From contig JABSSW010000064.1 in the NCBI GenBank assembly GCA_018902385.1, positions 124,001 to 188,000 of the forward strand: DNA of 64,000 nt, given 5' to 3'. Position 1 is the stretch's first letter; the number at the start of each line of letters is the position of its first letter. The stretch comes from Physcia stellaris. Its lineage: Eukaryota; Ascomycota; Lecanoromycetes; Caliciales; Physciaceae. Positions 12,101 through 23,392 of the stretch are shown piece after piece. Both the position numbers and the translations under genes were made by a program. A model generated the notes under the pieces. It did no database searches. It had not been told where the DNA came from and was given only the letters and a program-made list of their open reading frames with translations.

Positions 12101-13250
12101 GATATGCAGTGGGGTACATTCTTTCCCGTCTACACTAATTTGGCTGCCATCGGTATGTAAAGCATCCACACAATCCGGGTCTTCTGGCTAATCGGTAGCA
12201 GGTTTGATTTACTCGGTCATTAGTCCTTTAATACTCGTCTTCAACATCATCACTTTCAGCCTCTTCTGGCTGGTGTATCGGTACAACACACTCTATGTCA
12301 CCAAATTCAGGTTTGATACTGGTGGTCTGTTGTACCCAACAGCAATTAATCAGCTCTTTACCGGGCTGTATGTCATGGAATTATGCTTAATCGGTTTATT
12401 CTTCCTTGTCCGCGACGCCGATGAAAACGGCCACGCAGTTGGGACGCCGTGCAAAGGTCAGGCTATCATTATGATTATTTGCCTGATTTTCACGGTTATC
12501 TTTCAATACCTCCTCAACAAAGCGTTTGGTCCGTTGTTCCGCTATCTCCCAATCACCTTAGAAGATGAGGCAGTCTTGCGGGATGAGGAGTTTGCCAGAG
12601 CGCAGGAAAAACGGTGGATGCTTGACGAGAACGAGCAAGAAGGTGATAATATCCATGACCTGCTCGAGGAGCGCCAACGTCGTTCGGAAGAAGAAAGTAG
12701 ACGGGCAGAGGAGATCGAGTTGAAGGAGATTGAGACTCGCAAAGGACGGGGCAGGTTAGATCCGAGAAATCTAGGAAAAGTCGTGCCCGGGGCTATGACC
12801 AATTTCATTCCGAACAAGGGCTCTTGGGCCGACCGATCGCGCAATGAGACGGTCAAAGGTCAGTCACAACAGGGCAAACGTAGGACTCAAAACCATCGTC
12901 ATCCGCCCAAGCGCAGAGCAGCAGATTTAGAGGCACAAAAGACGGGCAGCGAGCGGATTGGCGAAGCTCTATTTTCGGGCCTCAACGATGAAATCGAAGA
13001 TTTGACGCCCGAAGGGCGCGACAGGCTGGTGCGACGTGCCTTCCAACATCAAGCGTTGAGGGCGAAGAGGCCGGTGATCTGGATACCTAGGGACGAACTG
13101 GGAATCAGTGACGACGAGATTCTGCGCACGCAGAAATTGTCGAAGCACATCTGGATTAGTAATGAATACACCGGATTGGACGGTAAAGGGAGGGTTGTGT
13201 ACAGAAGGAGTCCGCCTGATTTCTCGGAGGTGGATTTGATTGAGCTGTAG
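9194..13250 (+). CDS. CSC1/OSCA-type (TMEM63, DUF221) cation channel
   Basis: Membrane protein of the calcium-permeable, osmotic/mechanosensitive CSC1/OSCA/TMEM63 family. Exons 9194-9396, 9451-10712, 10776-12152 and 12202-13250 give 1,296 residues. The N-terminal TM helix (SLSTFLASLAGGLAIFGIEF) is followed by LDAYFFLRYLRTLLKIF and a third helix near VLAVFVIVYTCFVFF. A very long cytosolic part of about 450 residues follows, rich in Lys/Glu and including VLVTAIPRKW and AFIQFNHQVAAHMACQ, which bracket the PHM7-type cytosolic domain. The conserved multi-TM core runs from about residue 735 (VIIAICALVIGWAFPVTF) to about 1050, then a charged tail of about 240 residues rich in Arg/Glu. The insertion makes it longer than yeast Csc1. 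The 63-nt intron 10713-10775 is in frame and stop-free. Confidence 0.92.
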
Positions 13251-13779
13251 TATAATATCAGGCATTCCCCTTGGCTTATTGAAGCATCCTGAGCGTAAGG
13301 ATATCCACCCTCCGTTTGGTAGAGAGGTCGTACATAGTAGACTACATAATAGGATGGAACTGCATAACCATTCGCTGTCCTTTTCTTCTTACGATTATAC
13401 CAAAGCCTTGCTTCAATTCCTTCGGTTGTCAGACAAGGTATATCCATATCTGACTATTCGATAAGCTACCATGTCCGTATGTACAGGTCCAGCATAGTTT
13501 AGAAGGTCCACCGTTGCCGAGCGCCGAACACCTACTGGATCCTGGGATATCTTGTCGCATCATCATTACCGCCCCAAAAAGATCCGAACACTCCAGGTCA
13601 AAAGAATTAATCCAGCACGGCCCCAAACCAGCTCTCCCACTTTCTTCCAGTTGACTCATATGTGAACCCATCATTAATGTTTTTGCCCTTTCTCCCCAAA
13701 CCCGTTGCCCTTTTGCTCCAAATTCATATTTCTCGCCATTGTTTTATAAATCTGAATCACAACATAATCCACGATAACG
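13251..13779. other. Convergent intergenic region
   Basis: Short gap between the 3' ends of the channel gene and the demethylase gene. No gene seen. Confidence 0.6.
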
Positions 13780-16700
13780 TCAAGTTTTACCCCTTCTTCT
13801 CAGCCCGTAGTCCTGCGCCTGTAATTCTTTGATCAATCTCCGGCTCTCTTCATCCGCGATGCCGTCCATACTGCCCCTCGACTTCCCTATTGCTGCCTCC
13901 ATCTTCCGCTCGCGTCCCCCGACCATGATTTGTGCCACCTCATTTTCACCATTAGTGGAATTCGTCGTTATAGGACTCGTCTCCTTGCCCAACGCTATAA
14001 CCTCACTTAGCAGACTAACGGCCCTTCCGCCATCATTGGTTGGTAAAGTGTCGTTGACGGAGCTGCTACTATCTCTACGGGGTGCTGACTCCGGCGTGTA
14101 TCTTTGAATCTGCTTCGGATGACGTGATGAGTGTCGAGAAGAGCTAGCGGACGGTGAGGGCGGTGTCCGGCTGGCGTCAGCGTGAGAAGACGCCGGCGGC
14201 GAAACTAGAGAGGCCGCTGGGACTGAAAAGGAGGAGGACATGTGTTCCAGTGCTGGATCGATAGGGAAGTCTTTCTTAACGGTAACCGTAGGGGAGCAAG
14301 TAATCTGAACCTCATTTGGCTCATCTTCAAGTACCCGCTCCGGAATGTCTAGTGAAGATATTTGAGGAACCGTGGTACAGGATCTAGCCCCCGTTGCTGG
14401 CGGATGAGCGGCGACATAATCCGATTGGATTTTTGGATTTTGCAAATCAAGATGAGGCATGGACTCCGCCGCCGCTTGCATTTGATCAAAGGCAGAGAAG
14501 ATCGCTCTGGGCTGACCTGGGGGTTGCGTCTCCGCGGGAAACGACTCTTCCACCATACATGTGGTTGGTACCGCGACCATGCTCGCAGTAGGAGCTGGAT
14601 TTGAAGGTGATTCAAACAAATTTTGAGTAGCAGGTGACGGTAGCGTATTGCTTGAATTTCGCGACCTTTTCGCAGCCGGGACTTCAACACCGTCGCTCTC
14701 CGTTTTACGACGTTTGTTTGCAGCTGCAGGCCTTGGGATAGCTGCTTCGCGAGCCTTGACAGGATCTTCATTCCCGTACTCATCGTGGATGCAACGCCGC
14801 TAGTGTTAGATGTGAGCTGAATCATTCAGTATCTACCGACGAGGAAAGAACAAACCTTGCTTTTGCGGCAGTCGTTACAAGCCTTGGTTCTCCCTCGTGA
14901 GTGTGGTGCGTTTAGCGAAAGGACAGAAAGCCCATTGACCGGCCCACCAGCTATTCTATGCTCGAGCCGTAGCAGACCAGCTCCTGAAAGATGGGTCAGC
15001 ATTTTGGGGGCACTAGCGATCTCCTCTGGAGTTTTGAGTAAGTAGTTGCCATCCTCGGACTCGACGGTTCTGCTATCGTCCAAGAACGTAGCGTCTTGCT
15101 GGAGATCAGTAGTGTCACCATCGGCCTTTGCACCCGCTTCTCCGTCAAGAGTTTCCAATGGGACATGGTCGTCTGCGCTGTTGGCGCTAGCATTGTTAGC
15201 CAGGTCCATCAAAGCATCAACCTGAGAGCCTGACATTGGCGGCGCTGCGTCAGGAAGGCGCGTGGGAGTCTGCAGGTCAGGGTAGAGGATATCCCTGGTG
15301 TCCTTGTGTTTGCATGCCCGCCGCCTTTTCCTACAAGACTCGCAAGCCACTTTTCGATGGGAGTTGGAGGCTGGGGCGGAAGTCATTCGACGCTTCCGGG
15401 GAGAGGGGGAGTCGGAGAGGCCGGTTGGGATTGCAGCGGCTTGCGGGTTCAATTGGTTCTGTTGAGACTGCATGCGGGCTGATTGTCGGCGTGGAGCGTG
15501 GAGGGCGGCTTCTCGGTCCAGCTTCTTCTGTGCAGCGGCGCTCAGTTTGGCGGCGGATTCGGGCTCGGGGATCACGTGCGGATAGGCCCAAGAGGGAATG
15601 GTCTCATTGCCCCGCTTCCAGGCGCACCAGGCCGCGAACTTCTTGGCCACTTCCAGCGGCTCGCCATGAGCCCGTGGTATCGATCGTTTCACTGCATTTC
15701 GTGTTTCTTGCGTGATGCCGTCGTTGATGCTGCCCAGGTCGATCAACGCCGTCCTCAACAGATACCGCGTGAGGTCGGGAAGACCCTCGAGTTCGGCTTG
15801 CGAGTAGTACCGAGCGTGGTAGTTCCCCAAGCCGGATTTCGAGTTCTCGCCCCAGTCATCGAACTCGTGGTGTGCAGGCTGTTCGCGGTAGAAGATCTCG
15901 CCTTCCTGGAGCAGTTTCTGAACAATACTGGGTAGCGGGTCTTCCTCCATATAACGAAAAGCCGTATACCAGTGGATCTTCTGGAAATGTGGATATCGGA
16001 ATTTCCTCGCCACTCCTGTAGCTTTCTCAATCTGAGAAATTCGAAGCTGCATGCCGAAATTCAACCGCGTGAGAAAATTACCGCCAATGACAAGACTATC
16101 TTCCGGCGTCCAGACAGCATGGATCCATCCAGCCGGAATGAACATTGTATCTCCCTCGGAAAGGTCAACGCGGTAGCATTCTTTCGTTTGATCGCCCAGA
16201 AAGGTCCAGTTTTGCGCGGGTGATAGACACCATTCCTCGTATTTCTTCAGATGCTTCTCTTTCGGAGGGATGAAGAAGAACGTCTTCCTGCCTTTCAAAA
16301 TGTGGTAGAAAACAGAAGAACCACCAAAATCAATGTGAAAGTCGGTAAAGCAATCCGCGACCGACATTAAACAATAGAATTGAACTCTTGGGATCTCCCC
16401 TTTCGCTTGCAGCTCAGCAGGCCACACTGAGTCTTGAAGGTCAAGGTCTCGCACGATCTGAGGCCTTCGAATCAATCGCCCAAGCTTGCTCTGTGAGACC
16501 TCAAGACTTATGACGTTTCGAACGATCTTGTTGCCCTTGCTTTCGTAGTAATCCGCCCAACGTCTCATGTTCCATTTTTTCCCCTCCCCGTTCTGTGACT
16601 TCACATCGATGACCTCCACTTTCTCTTCAGGACCGTACAGTTCAGCTACCGCTCTTACGGTCAAGTCGTGCGGCATCACCATGTCTAAGGCATCTTGTCC

Positions 16701-18626
16701 GTCGTCAGGCACAAATGTGGATTCAGTCTCGGCCAGACTCCAATCTTCAGGGGCGGCATCGGTGACCAAGGCATCAGAATGAGGGTTTTGCTCTGAGATT
16801 GAGGGCCTGGGCGCTGATTGATTGGTACCGGCACGGTGACGTTGGTTCCAGGTGGCTGGTACCACAATCGGTTCCTTCCATCCATAGCCTTTTTCGAAAT
16901 ATTCTGCAGTCACTAATTCTGGTCGAATACGAGCAAAGGTCTCGGGGAGAAAGGTGATAGTCCCTTCTTTGATAGGTTTAATGTAGTGATGTTCTGGTGT
17001 TTCATCAGAGGTCTTAATCACGCCTTGGTGAAGACCTGCGTAATCGATAGCACTGTGCGCGCGGGTTGACTTGCGGACGAATGTCGTGGGTCCGTGGACT
17101 GTTCTGCAATTTCGACATCGGAATTTGTCGACTCCTCGTACCTCCCGCTCATTCTTGAAACCTGCGCAAGCGAAATGAAACCAAGACTTGCAGGCATCGC
17201 AACTAATCCAAGACGTAGAGTTATTGTCGGTTTCGCCATCTACAGTGCTCCTGCTGAAACTGCATGCTGCACACACAGCCGGTACAACGGCCTGAACAAG
17301 GCTTTTTCCAGCGTCATGAGTAGAAGAGCTCTCTTCTGGTGTTGTACCCACCTTTTCTGTCCCACGCTGACTGTCCTGGTGGGAGGATGTTCGGATAGCT
17401 GTAGCTATATTCGACTGTTCTAGGCGTTCGAACCCAGGATCCCCTTTACGTCTATCCATGGGATTCATGAAGCCATAGTCGTCAGACGCGTTGGGATCAT
17501 CAATATCAACATTGCTGGTCTTAACAAGGAGCTTGGGATTGTCACAGGTAGTATCTTCTCGGCTCGAGCTGATTCCAAGGACATTCATATTTAGTTCGGG
17601 TCTCTTTTCCTTGTCGTGTGTTTTAGGGGTTTCCACAGTTATTGGTTGTGGCGACGCTTTGGCATCTGCAGTCGTGTGAGATACCGCTTCCTGGCAATCA
17701 GGTTCATGATGTTGCGCTTTCAGCTTGTTTTCAGTATTCGTCTCGCGCGAGCAGCTTGCAGTATCGTTGGGCATTTGACCTATCTCCAAAGTGGTCAGGT
17801 CCGTGGGTATTGCAAGTACAAGCGGTGGCTGCACAGCGGCGTTGATGTGCTCAGGACGCTCGCTAGCAACGACCACGACATTTGAATGATTTCCTTCCGT
17901 GACTTCATTGTTTCCGTTCGCAACCGTGTAGCTTGAAGCGGCTTCGGCGTATAGAGGGCGGCGGGAAGCGCCTTGACCTTCTGTACCAACGTCTTGCGTG
18001 GAAGAAATTGTCGAACGTATTTTACAAGATCCCGTAAGCCTGGGCGAGACTGCTTCGTCGGACCTCTGGTGTTCTGTTCGACGTGGCACGGCGAACCTTG
18101 CCTCTTGTGCGAAGTTCAAGAGGAGTTCAGCCTCAAGCATCCTGCTATCCGATGATTGCCCGTAACTTGTAACGGGCCTTACTCCATGGCCCATGCTAGA
18201 TCGGCGGAGTTCAGGAGAAGCTGGTTTCTCAGACCTCGCGCGTTTGGCCGGGCGCTCTGAGTGTCCATTGTCGTTCATGAGCGTCAGGTCCTCCCGGAGA
18301 TTCGCGTCGTTGCTTCGACTTGGTTGGAGCGGAGAAGCATATGAGCCTGTTGACAACGCAATTGATGCAAATGCGTCCATCGTCCCTTGAGTATGACTTC
18401 TCTTACTCTCATAGAGATTATCTGGGGCTGTCTGAGGATATGATCGTTTGCGATTGTTGTTCCGAGCGTCGTTATTGAGCCACTGGGGCCCATTGTGCTC
18501 CGACGTAGCGTCATATCTTGAATCGGTTGTTGGCGATATAGACTCAAAGGCATCTCTCGGAGGCGAAGGCGTACGGTAGCGCGGTGGACGACCGGTCAAG
18601 TCCTGCTTGAAAGATCTCGAGGCCAT
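13780..18626 (-). CDS. JHD1: JmjC/PHD histone lysine demethylase
   Basis: Fe(II)/2-oxoglutarate-dependent demethylase of histone H3, JHD1/KDM2 type, nuclear. Exons 14856-18626 and 13780-14799 with a 56-nt intron; 1,596 residues. The start at 18626 (MASRSFKQDLTG, then PPRYRTPSPPR) is chosen because upstream codons in frame lack ATG and end at a stop. About 450 disordered residues precede a PHD finger (CAACSF...SWISCDACKSWFHFACAG...FRCRNC) at roughly residues 450-508. The JmjC domain spans about 720-890 with the iron-binding H-x-D in FTDFHIDFGG and the distal His in PAGWIHAVWTP. The C-terminal part has two Cys/Arg-rich motifs, CESCRKRRRACKHK (about 1,105) and CNDCRKSKRRCIHDE (about 1,255); the intron lies inside the second. 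These resemble zinc-binding or DNA-contact clusters. The last 300 residues are Ser/Pro-rich. Assignment is firm; target lysine is inferred from family. Confidence 0.94.
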
Positions 18627-19355
18627 GGCGGCGTCTGTAAGTGATGAAGGCGCGGCGCGGGGAGAATGAGCGAGCAACGTGCGATGCTGCGCAGTGTTTT
18701 GGCGTCTGCTATACGAGTCAAATTGGGGTGGTTCATCGATTCCGTACAAATGATCACAAAGCTCTTTCGCGAATGCAAACAACTAAAGAGCAGATGTAGG
18801 GAGTTGCGTCGGAGGTACTCATAGAGGGGGTGCCGGTCAATACAGTAATTTAGCGCCTTCACTTTTCTATCGCCCGATCAAGCGGCTTCATATTCACTGC
18901 TTCACACTTTCTCCATTGTCGTGCTCTGCATGACTTCATGCGAGAACAATCATTACTGATGCGTATCTATAAGTTCTGCGGTCCAAAGTTCACGAAGACG
19001 CGATTATGCCAGAATCACCGAGGTTGAGGTGTTTAGCCTTGGTTTCTCGACAGATTCCTCTCTACATCACGAGGAGCTATAACGGTCAGTCTACAAGCAT
19101 TGAGATGCAGCCAATATGGGACAAACAGACTGTGTCGTGGGAACAAGAGCCTTTGTTCGTCATTGTATCGATCGCACACCAGTATCTGACGATTTCTAAA
19201 GATTATTGGCCTTGTTATCACGTTGCTCTCACAGGCTATCTCGTGAGCGAGTCATCACCCGGAGGGACTATTCGGTTGTAAAGAGACCATTGAAACTTCT
19301 TAAATCATGGCTTGCAAATGGATGACTGCCTTGGCGAAAAGACTCTTTTAATGCC
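18627..19355. other. Intergenic region upstream of JHD1
   Basis: Promoter side of the demethylase and 3' side of UTP18. An open 91-codon stretch on the plus strand (19006-19281) begins MPESPRLRCLALVSRQIPLY but has no supported continuation, so it is not called as a gene. Confidence 0.5.
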
Positions 19356-21251
19356 TTAGCTACGGATCTCCCACAATCGTATCTTGCCTTGCTCGTTTCC
19401 TATAGCTAGAAAATCTCCTCCTGAGCTCCAAGCTACGCTACTCACTCTACCCAGCGGCGTTCCTGCGGTTGGCCAATTCCTGTAGACGGTACATGAAGGT
19501 AGGTGGACCAGTCTCAAAGCATCTCTTTTCCATCTGCTAGCCATACACAGAAGCTGTCCATCCATAGAGAACTCCAAGTGGCTGGTTGGCGTGACCAGTT
19601 GGTCAAATGCCCTGAGTGGTTTGGGCTTTTCTGGCACCGAAGTGTCCCATGTTCGCCGGTCATAGACGTTGACAATGCCAGAGGAGCTGCCGACCGCGAC
19701 CCATCTATCTCCACCCAAACGTGCCGGGCCAGCTTTTTGGCCGCCGATGGCCATGACGGTGGTCCCCACCGCACCCTCGTCGACCCAACGTGCCACAACT
19801 CGTTTTTCTCGGCCATCCCATTCAACAGCTTCGCCGCCTTTGCCTAAGATACACATACCCTCGCCGTCGCCCCACCATCCAAAGTCCGCTACCCCACCTA
19901 ACCCTTCAATGCGGGCCTCGGCAAGCCATTGCCCGGTATGGGCGTTCAATACATTGATCACACCTCCCCCTTTACGCTCTGTCCCAATAAGCCCCATCCA
20001 TCGTCCGCACGGACTCAGCTTGAAGCGTTCCATGCTTTTCTGTTGATCATTATGACCATAAATTCGCGAAACTCTTTCTACCCTACCGGTCGAAAGATCC
20101 CAGACATGAAAGAAGCGGCGTCGAGCGGAGAAGAATATCTTGGAGCCAGATGGCGGGAGGAATTTAGAGGTATATAGTGGGGTCTGACGAAGATGCAGAG
20201 ACGTCAAGAGAGGGTTTGGAGCCGGCGGATGTGGGGAAATGTGGTGAAGAGAGAGCATGGAGGATGGTCCGCTAGAAAGAAGAAGAGGATGAATAGGGTG
20301 GAACGCTAGCGAGGTTATTGCGGACTACAATCACTCGGTGAGCTTGGTCGGTCAATGTAGGGTTCAACTTACCAGCTGAGCGTCACCGACGTCTTTAGTA
20401 CGTTGAATGTCGATAACTTCCGGTCTTAATTTCTGCCGGGTAGAACGAGCTGATGTCGTGGTGTCAAGAATAGACAGCGTATTTCCCATCAGCTTCGTCA
20501 GAGGCTGTGCAGACAGTTCTTCCGGTTCAAATGGCATGTCGCTTGCTGGTCCATCACTCTCGGAGCTCACAGAGTTATCCGAACGGCGCCTTCGCCATTT
20601 GCGAACCTTTTTCCGTGACAGAGGGTCCGCCCACTCCGGGACAGGATACAGTCGCTGAAACTGCTGCCTTAGCCTTTTGGTATATTCTCTACCATCCACC
20701 AGATCTTCGGCTTCGGTGAATCTTAGTTTGCGTAGTCGAGGGTTTGAAGCTAAGGAAACGACGATGCGCTCATCGTCGCTATCTGTCCACGCCTGAACAC
20801 CCTCTTCATCCCTGTAATTCTTATTGTCATGTTTAGCTTTTGTTATTAAGTGTGAATCCCCGATAGATAACGGCGCAGAATCAAAGAAAAAGAGCTGACG
20901 GGGTTAGCGATAGATGTCGGTGAAAAAGACGACTGAGCGGACATTTGCATCATCAACACCTTCTAATCCATCCTCTGATTCCGGTCGAACCTCAAACCGA
21001 TTTTTCTCCGCGCCTTGTGCTTCGCAATGTCTTGCGAATGAGCGGGACCGATCTGTACTTAGCCCTGCACGAAAACCTGCATCATCTCCGAATATGAGCT
21101 TTTCAAGTTCAAGCTCAGTCTCATCCTTTTCCCCGGAAACATCGCTCTCGAAGCCATTGTAGCTTTCAGATAGTTCATCTTCACTCGAATGAGGGGTTTG
21201 AGGGATATTGTCGGCGTCGGTAGCCGACTGCTGTGTGTCTCTTTGAGCCAT
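19356..21251 (-). CDS. UTP18: U3 snoRNA-associated protein 18 (WD repeats)
   Basis: Component of the small-subunit processome (UTP-B module) needed for early 18S rRNA cleavage in the nucleolus. Exons 20943-21251, 20373-20894 and 19356-20324 give 599 residues. The acidic N-terminus carries ELELEKLIFGDDAGFRAGL, a UTP18 signature; then LFFFDSAPLSI, DGREYTKRLRQQFQRLYPVP and PEWADP. The last exon forms the WD40 propeller: SAITSLAFHPIHPLLLSSGP, RRRFFHVWDLSTGRVERVS and a final SSVAWSSGGDFLAIGNEQG...IRLWEIRS. Intron 1 is only 48 nt with an atypical donor GTCCGC and branch CGCTAAC; the splice is supported by the continuity VDDAN-LFFFDS. Intron 2 (20325-20372) is also 48 nt. It is the first of four same-strand genes, but separate promoters are likely. 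Confidence 0.95.
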
Positions 21252-22216
21252 ACTGTTGTATCCATGAAAAATATGTGCCCAAGGCGAGCCCGAGCAAGGG
21301 TACCGATTACGTTATCTTATCTTAGGGTTATCACCACCAGTGTTCCGTTAGGGTTGAATTCAATGGATGAGACAATTGGTGAAGAAATGGTTTTTCAAAC
21401 CCACTACAGACATTGTGGTGTAAGCCTTCTAATATAGGTACAATGAGCTTTTCTCTTGTATGCTAATAAGCCTGTGCATAGGATGACTGGGTATGAAGTT
21501 ATCAGTTCTAGTAAAATTGGTGGTGATCTACTAAAAATGATATATGCTCTACATTTCTATCAAACCATGGAAGAAAAAAACGTGAACAAGCGTCTAAAGT
21601 TGTTATTTACTCATAGACCCGATACATGATTTACTTGCTTGCTCTCAGCATGACTATGTTCAAATGGATAGATCAAGTGTTGAATAGACCATGGCTTTGA
21701 TGCTTTTACTGTTGAGATCTGTTCAATGCTCGCTTGGAATTCAGACACTGAGACAAATAGCGCATCCTTATACTCAGTGATGATGCTAATTGAAGCTGGC
21801 CTCTAGCATTGAGGCCTCTTTCTATGGTGATTAATATTCAGACACTCTGACACCGATGAATTCAGGTGCTAGGCTCAGAGATCTATGCTTGGCTGGATGC
21901 ATGAATCAAAGGATGAAAGAAATGATGTTAGAATCATCATACATTTCTCTTCATTGAACCGAGGATATCAAACATTTATAGCCATAGCCAATCTGTGCTT
22001 GCAGTCCGGTTTCTATTATAGAGACAATGCAGATACATCCTCTTGCCCCCTTCAAATAGGCTGCCATAGTCCCCATGATCGAACAAAAGAAATATTCTTC
22101 CCTAGCAGAAGGTATCTCCAACCCCTTCTGCCCCCTTGTGCTACGCCTGACGCCCTAAACGCCCTGCTGATCGTCCTTGCCTGGAAGTAGATATGCTATT
22201 GCTGAAGCAGTTGGGC
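21252..22216. other. AT-rich intergenic region
   Basis: Visibly richer in A/T than its surroundings between about 21430 and 22120, with no coding frame, tRNA or repeat that I recognise. It could be a degraded insertion, but no ends or target duplication were found. Confidence 0.45.
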
Positions 22217-22777
22217 CTAAGCCTTTCCACCTCGCTTGGCACCCTTGCCATCGGTACCTCGAATCTTCTTCGTACCAGCAGCCTAGAGATAGACAACTGT
22301 TAGCTGTTGTCGTAGAACCGGTAATGCTTTACCATTCAGGCAAGCACCGAAGGGTAAGCATACCTTCTTGCCTGGCTTGCCCTGTACAACTCCAGCCACA
22401 TACTCCACGGCACCCTCGGCCTTCTCTAGAAGCGTAGTGTCACGCTTAGTGATAGGCTCCTTCTTCTTCGGCGTCGTCTTCTCCACGCGCCCCTTTGCAA
22501 CCTTCTCTTTGGCGGGCGCCTTCTCCTTGGTCTCCTTTTTGGCTCGTGGCTTGCTGGTATTGGCCTTGGTGCCGGTGACTTTCTTTTCGGTCTCCTTCTT
22601 TGCCTTTGTAGCAGTGGCCTTGGTCTTCTTGGTCGCTTCACTAGCAGCTTTCTTGACCTTGGTCGTGGTTGACGGAGCTTTCTTCTTCGTCACGCGCTGC
22701 TTGGTGGGGGCAGAGGCATTCAGCTCGGGAAACTTGCGGGGACGCGAAGTCCCATCGGCAGAGCGGGTTACTGCCAT
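22217..22777 (-). CDS. Lys/Ala/Thr-rich basic protein, histone H1-like composition
   Basis: Exons 22364-22777 and 22217-22282 (intron 22283-22363, donor GTATGC) give 159 residues. It starts MAVTRSADGTSRPRKFPEL, where RKFP resembles an adaptor motif, then about 90 residues dominated by Lys, Ala and Thr (KKAPSTTTKVKKAASEATKK and similar). The C-terminal part is less repetitive: LLEKAEGAVEYVAGVVQGKP, then GTKKIRGTDGKGAKRGGKA. The basic tract resembles the tail of histone H1 or a nucleolar protein, but there is no winged-helix H1 globular domain, so H1 itself is unlikely. A small nuclear or chromatin-associated protein is the best inference. The second exon is only 66 nt. Confidence 0.8.
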
Positions 22778-23392
22778 AGCGCAAAATATGATGAGATACT
22801 GAGGATTGTCAGTGTGCGTCGAGGCGCGGTGTCGAGATCTGAACACTATAAGGGGGGAATAGGAGGAGCAGGGAAGAGCAAGCGAGCAGTACGACAAATG
22901 GCCCATATAGTGACCTTATCCGGAAACCAAAAGACACATGAAATGCGAAGGAATAATCCGTTCAAGGCGAAGGGGAGTGATGACCATCGACTTTGCAGAA
23001 TCAACAAAACCGCACTCGCGCCTCATAGCATTGACGTGAAAGTTCTCTGCTTACCTTCCTAGTTTTGAGGAGGGCTTCTCCTAATTGTCATGAAGTTTTT
23101 GATGCCCTCTCGTGGTAAAATGTTAAGTTTGGGGAGTGGTCACAAATCTGAAATTGAATTTGATTGTTTGTGGACGAGTTTCAGCAAGTGACGACGCGCA
23201 TGAATGTTTACGGCCTTGATCGTCCGAGAATGTGCGCTAGTGGTCTCCGCATGCTAGTAATTACAGTACCCTATACCAACAGAGCAGGTAGAGCTCCACA
23301 TGAATCGTCGAGACCAATACCATTCTACTTTCTGCAGTACCGCTGCCCCATGACAGAAGCACTTGACGCCAACCATGAGTCTAGTATACATA
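22778..23392. other. Intergenic region, promoter of the basic-protein gene
   Basis: About 600 bp between GDH2's 3' end and the 5' end of the Lys-rich gene. Nothing gene-like seen. Confidence 0.55.

Noticed and set aside
15236-15935. Long antisense open frames within JHD1
   Set aside because: Shadow of GC-rich coding sequence on the minus strand; no motif or start context.
17420-17435. GTTCGAACCC resembling a tRNA T-arm
   Set aside because: Lies inside JHD1 coding sequence, with no acceptor, D or anticodon arms around it.
19006-19281. Plus-strand 91-codon frame beginning MPESPRLRCLALVSRQ, faintly like the start of a TRAPPC2L/sedlin-type protein
   Set aside because: Only the first 20 residues are suggestive; the rest has no family features and no downstream exon continues the fold before UTP18's 3' end.
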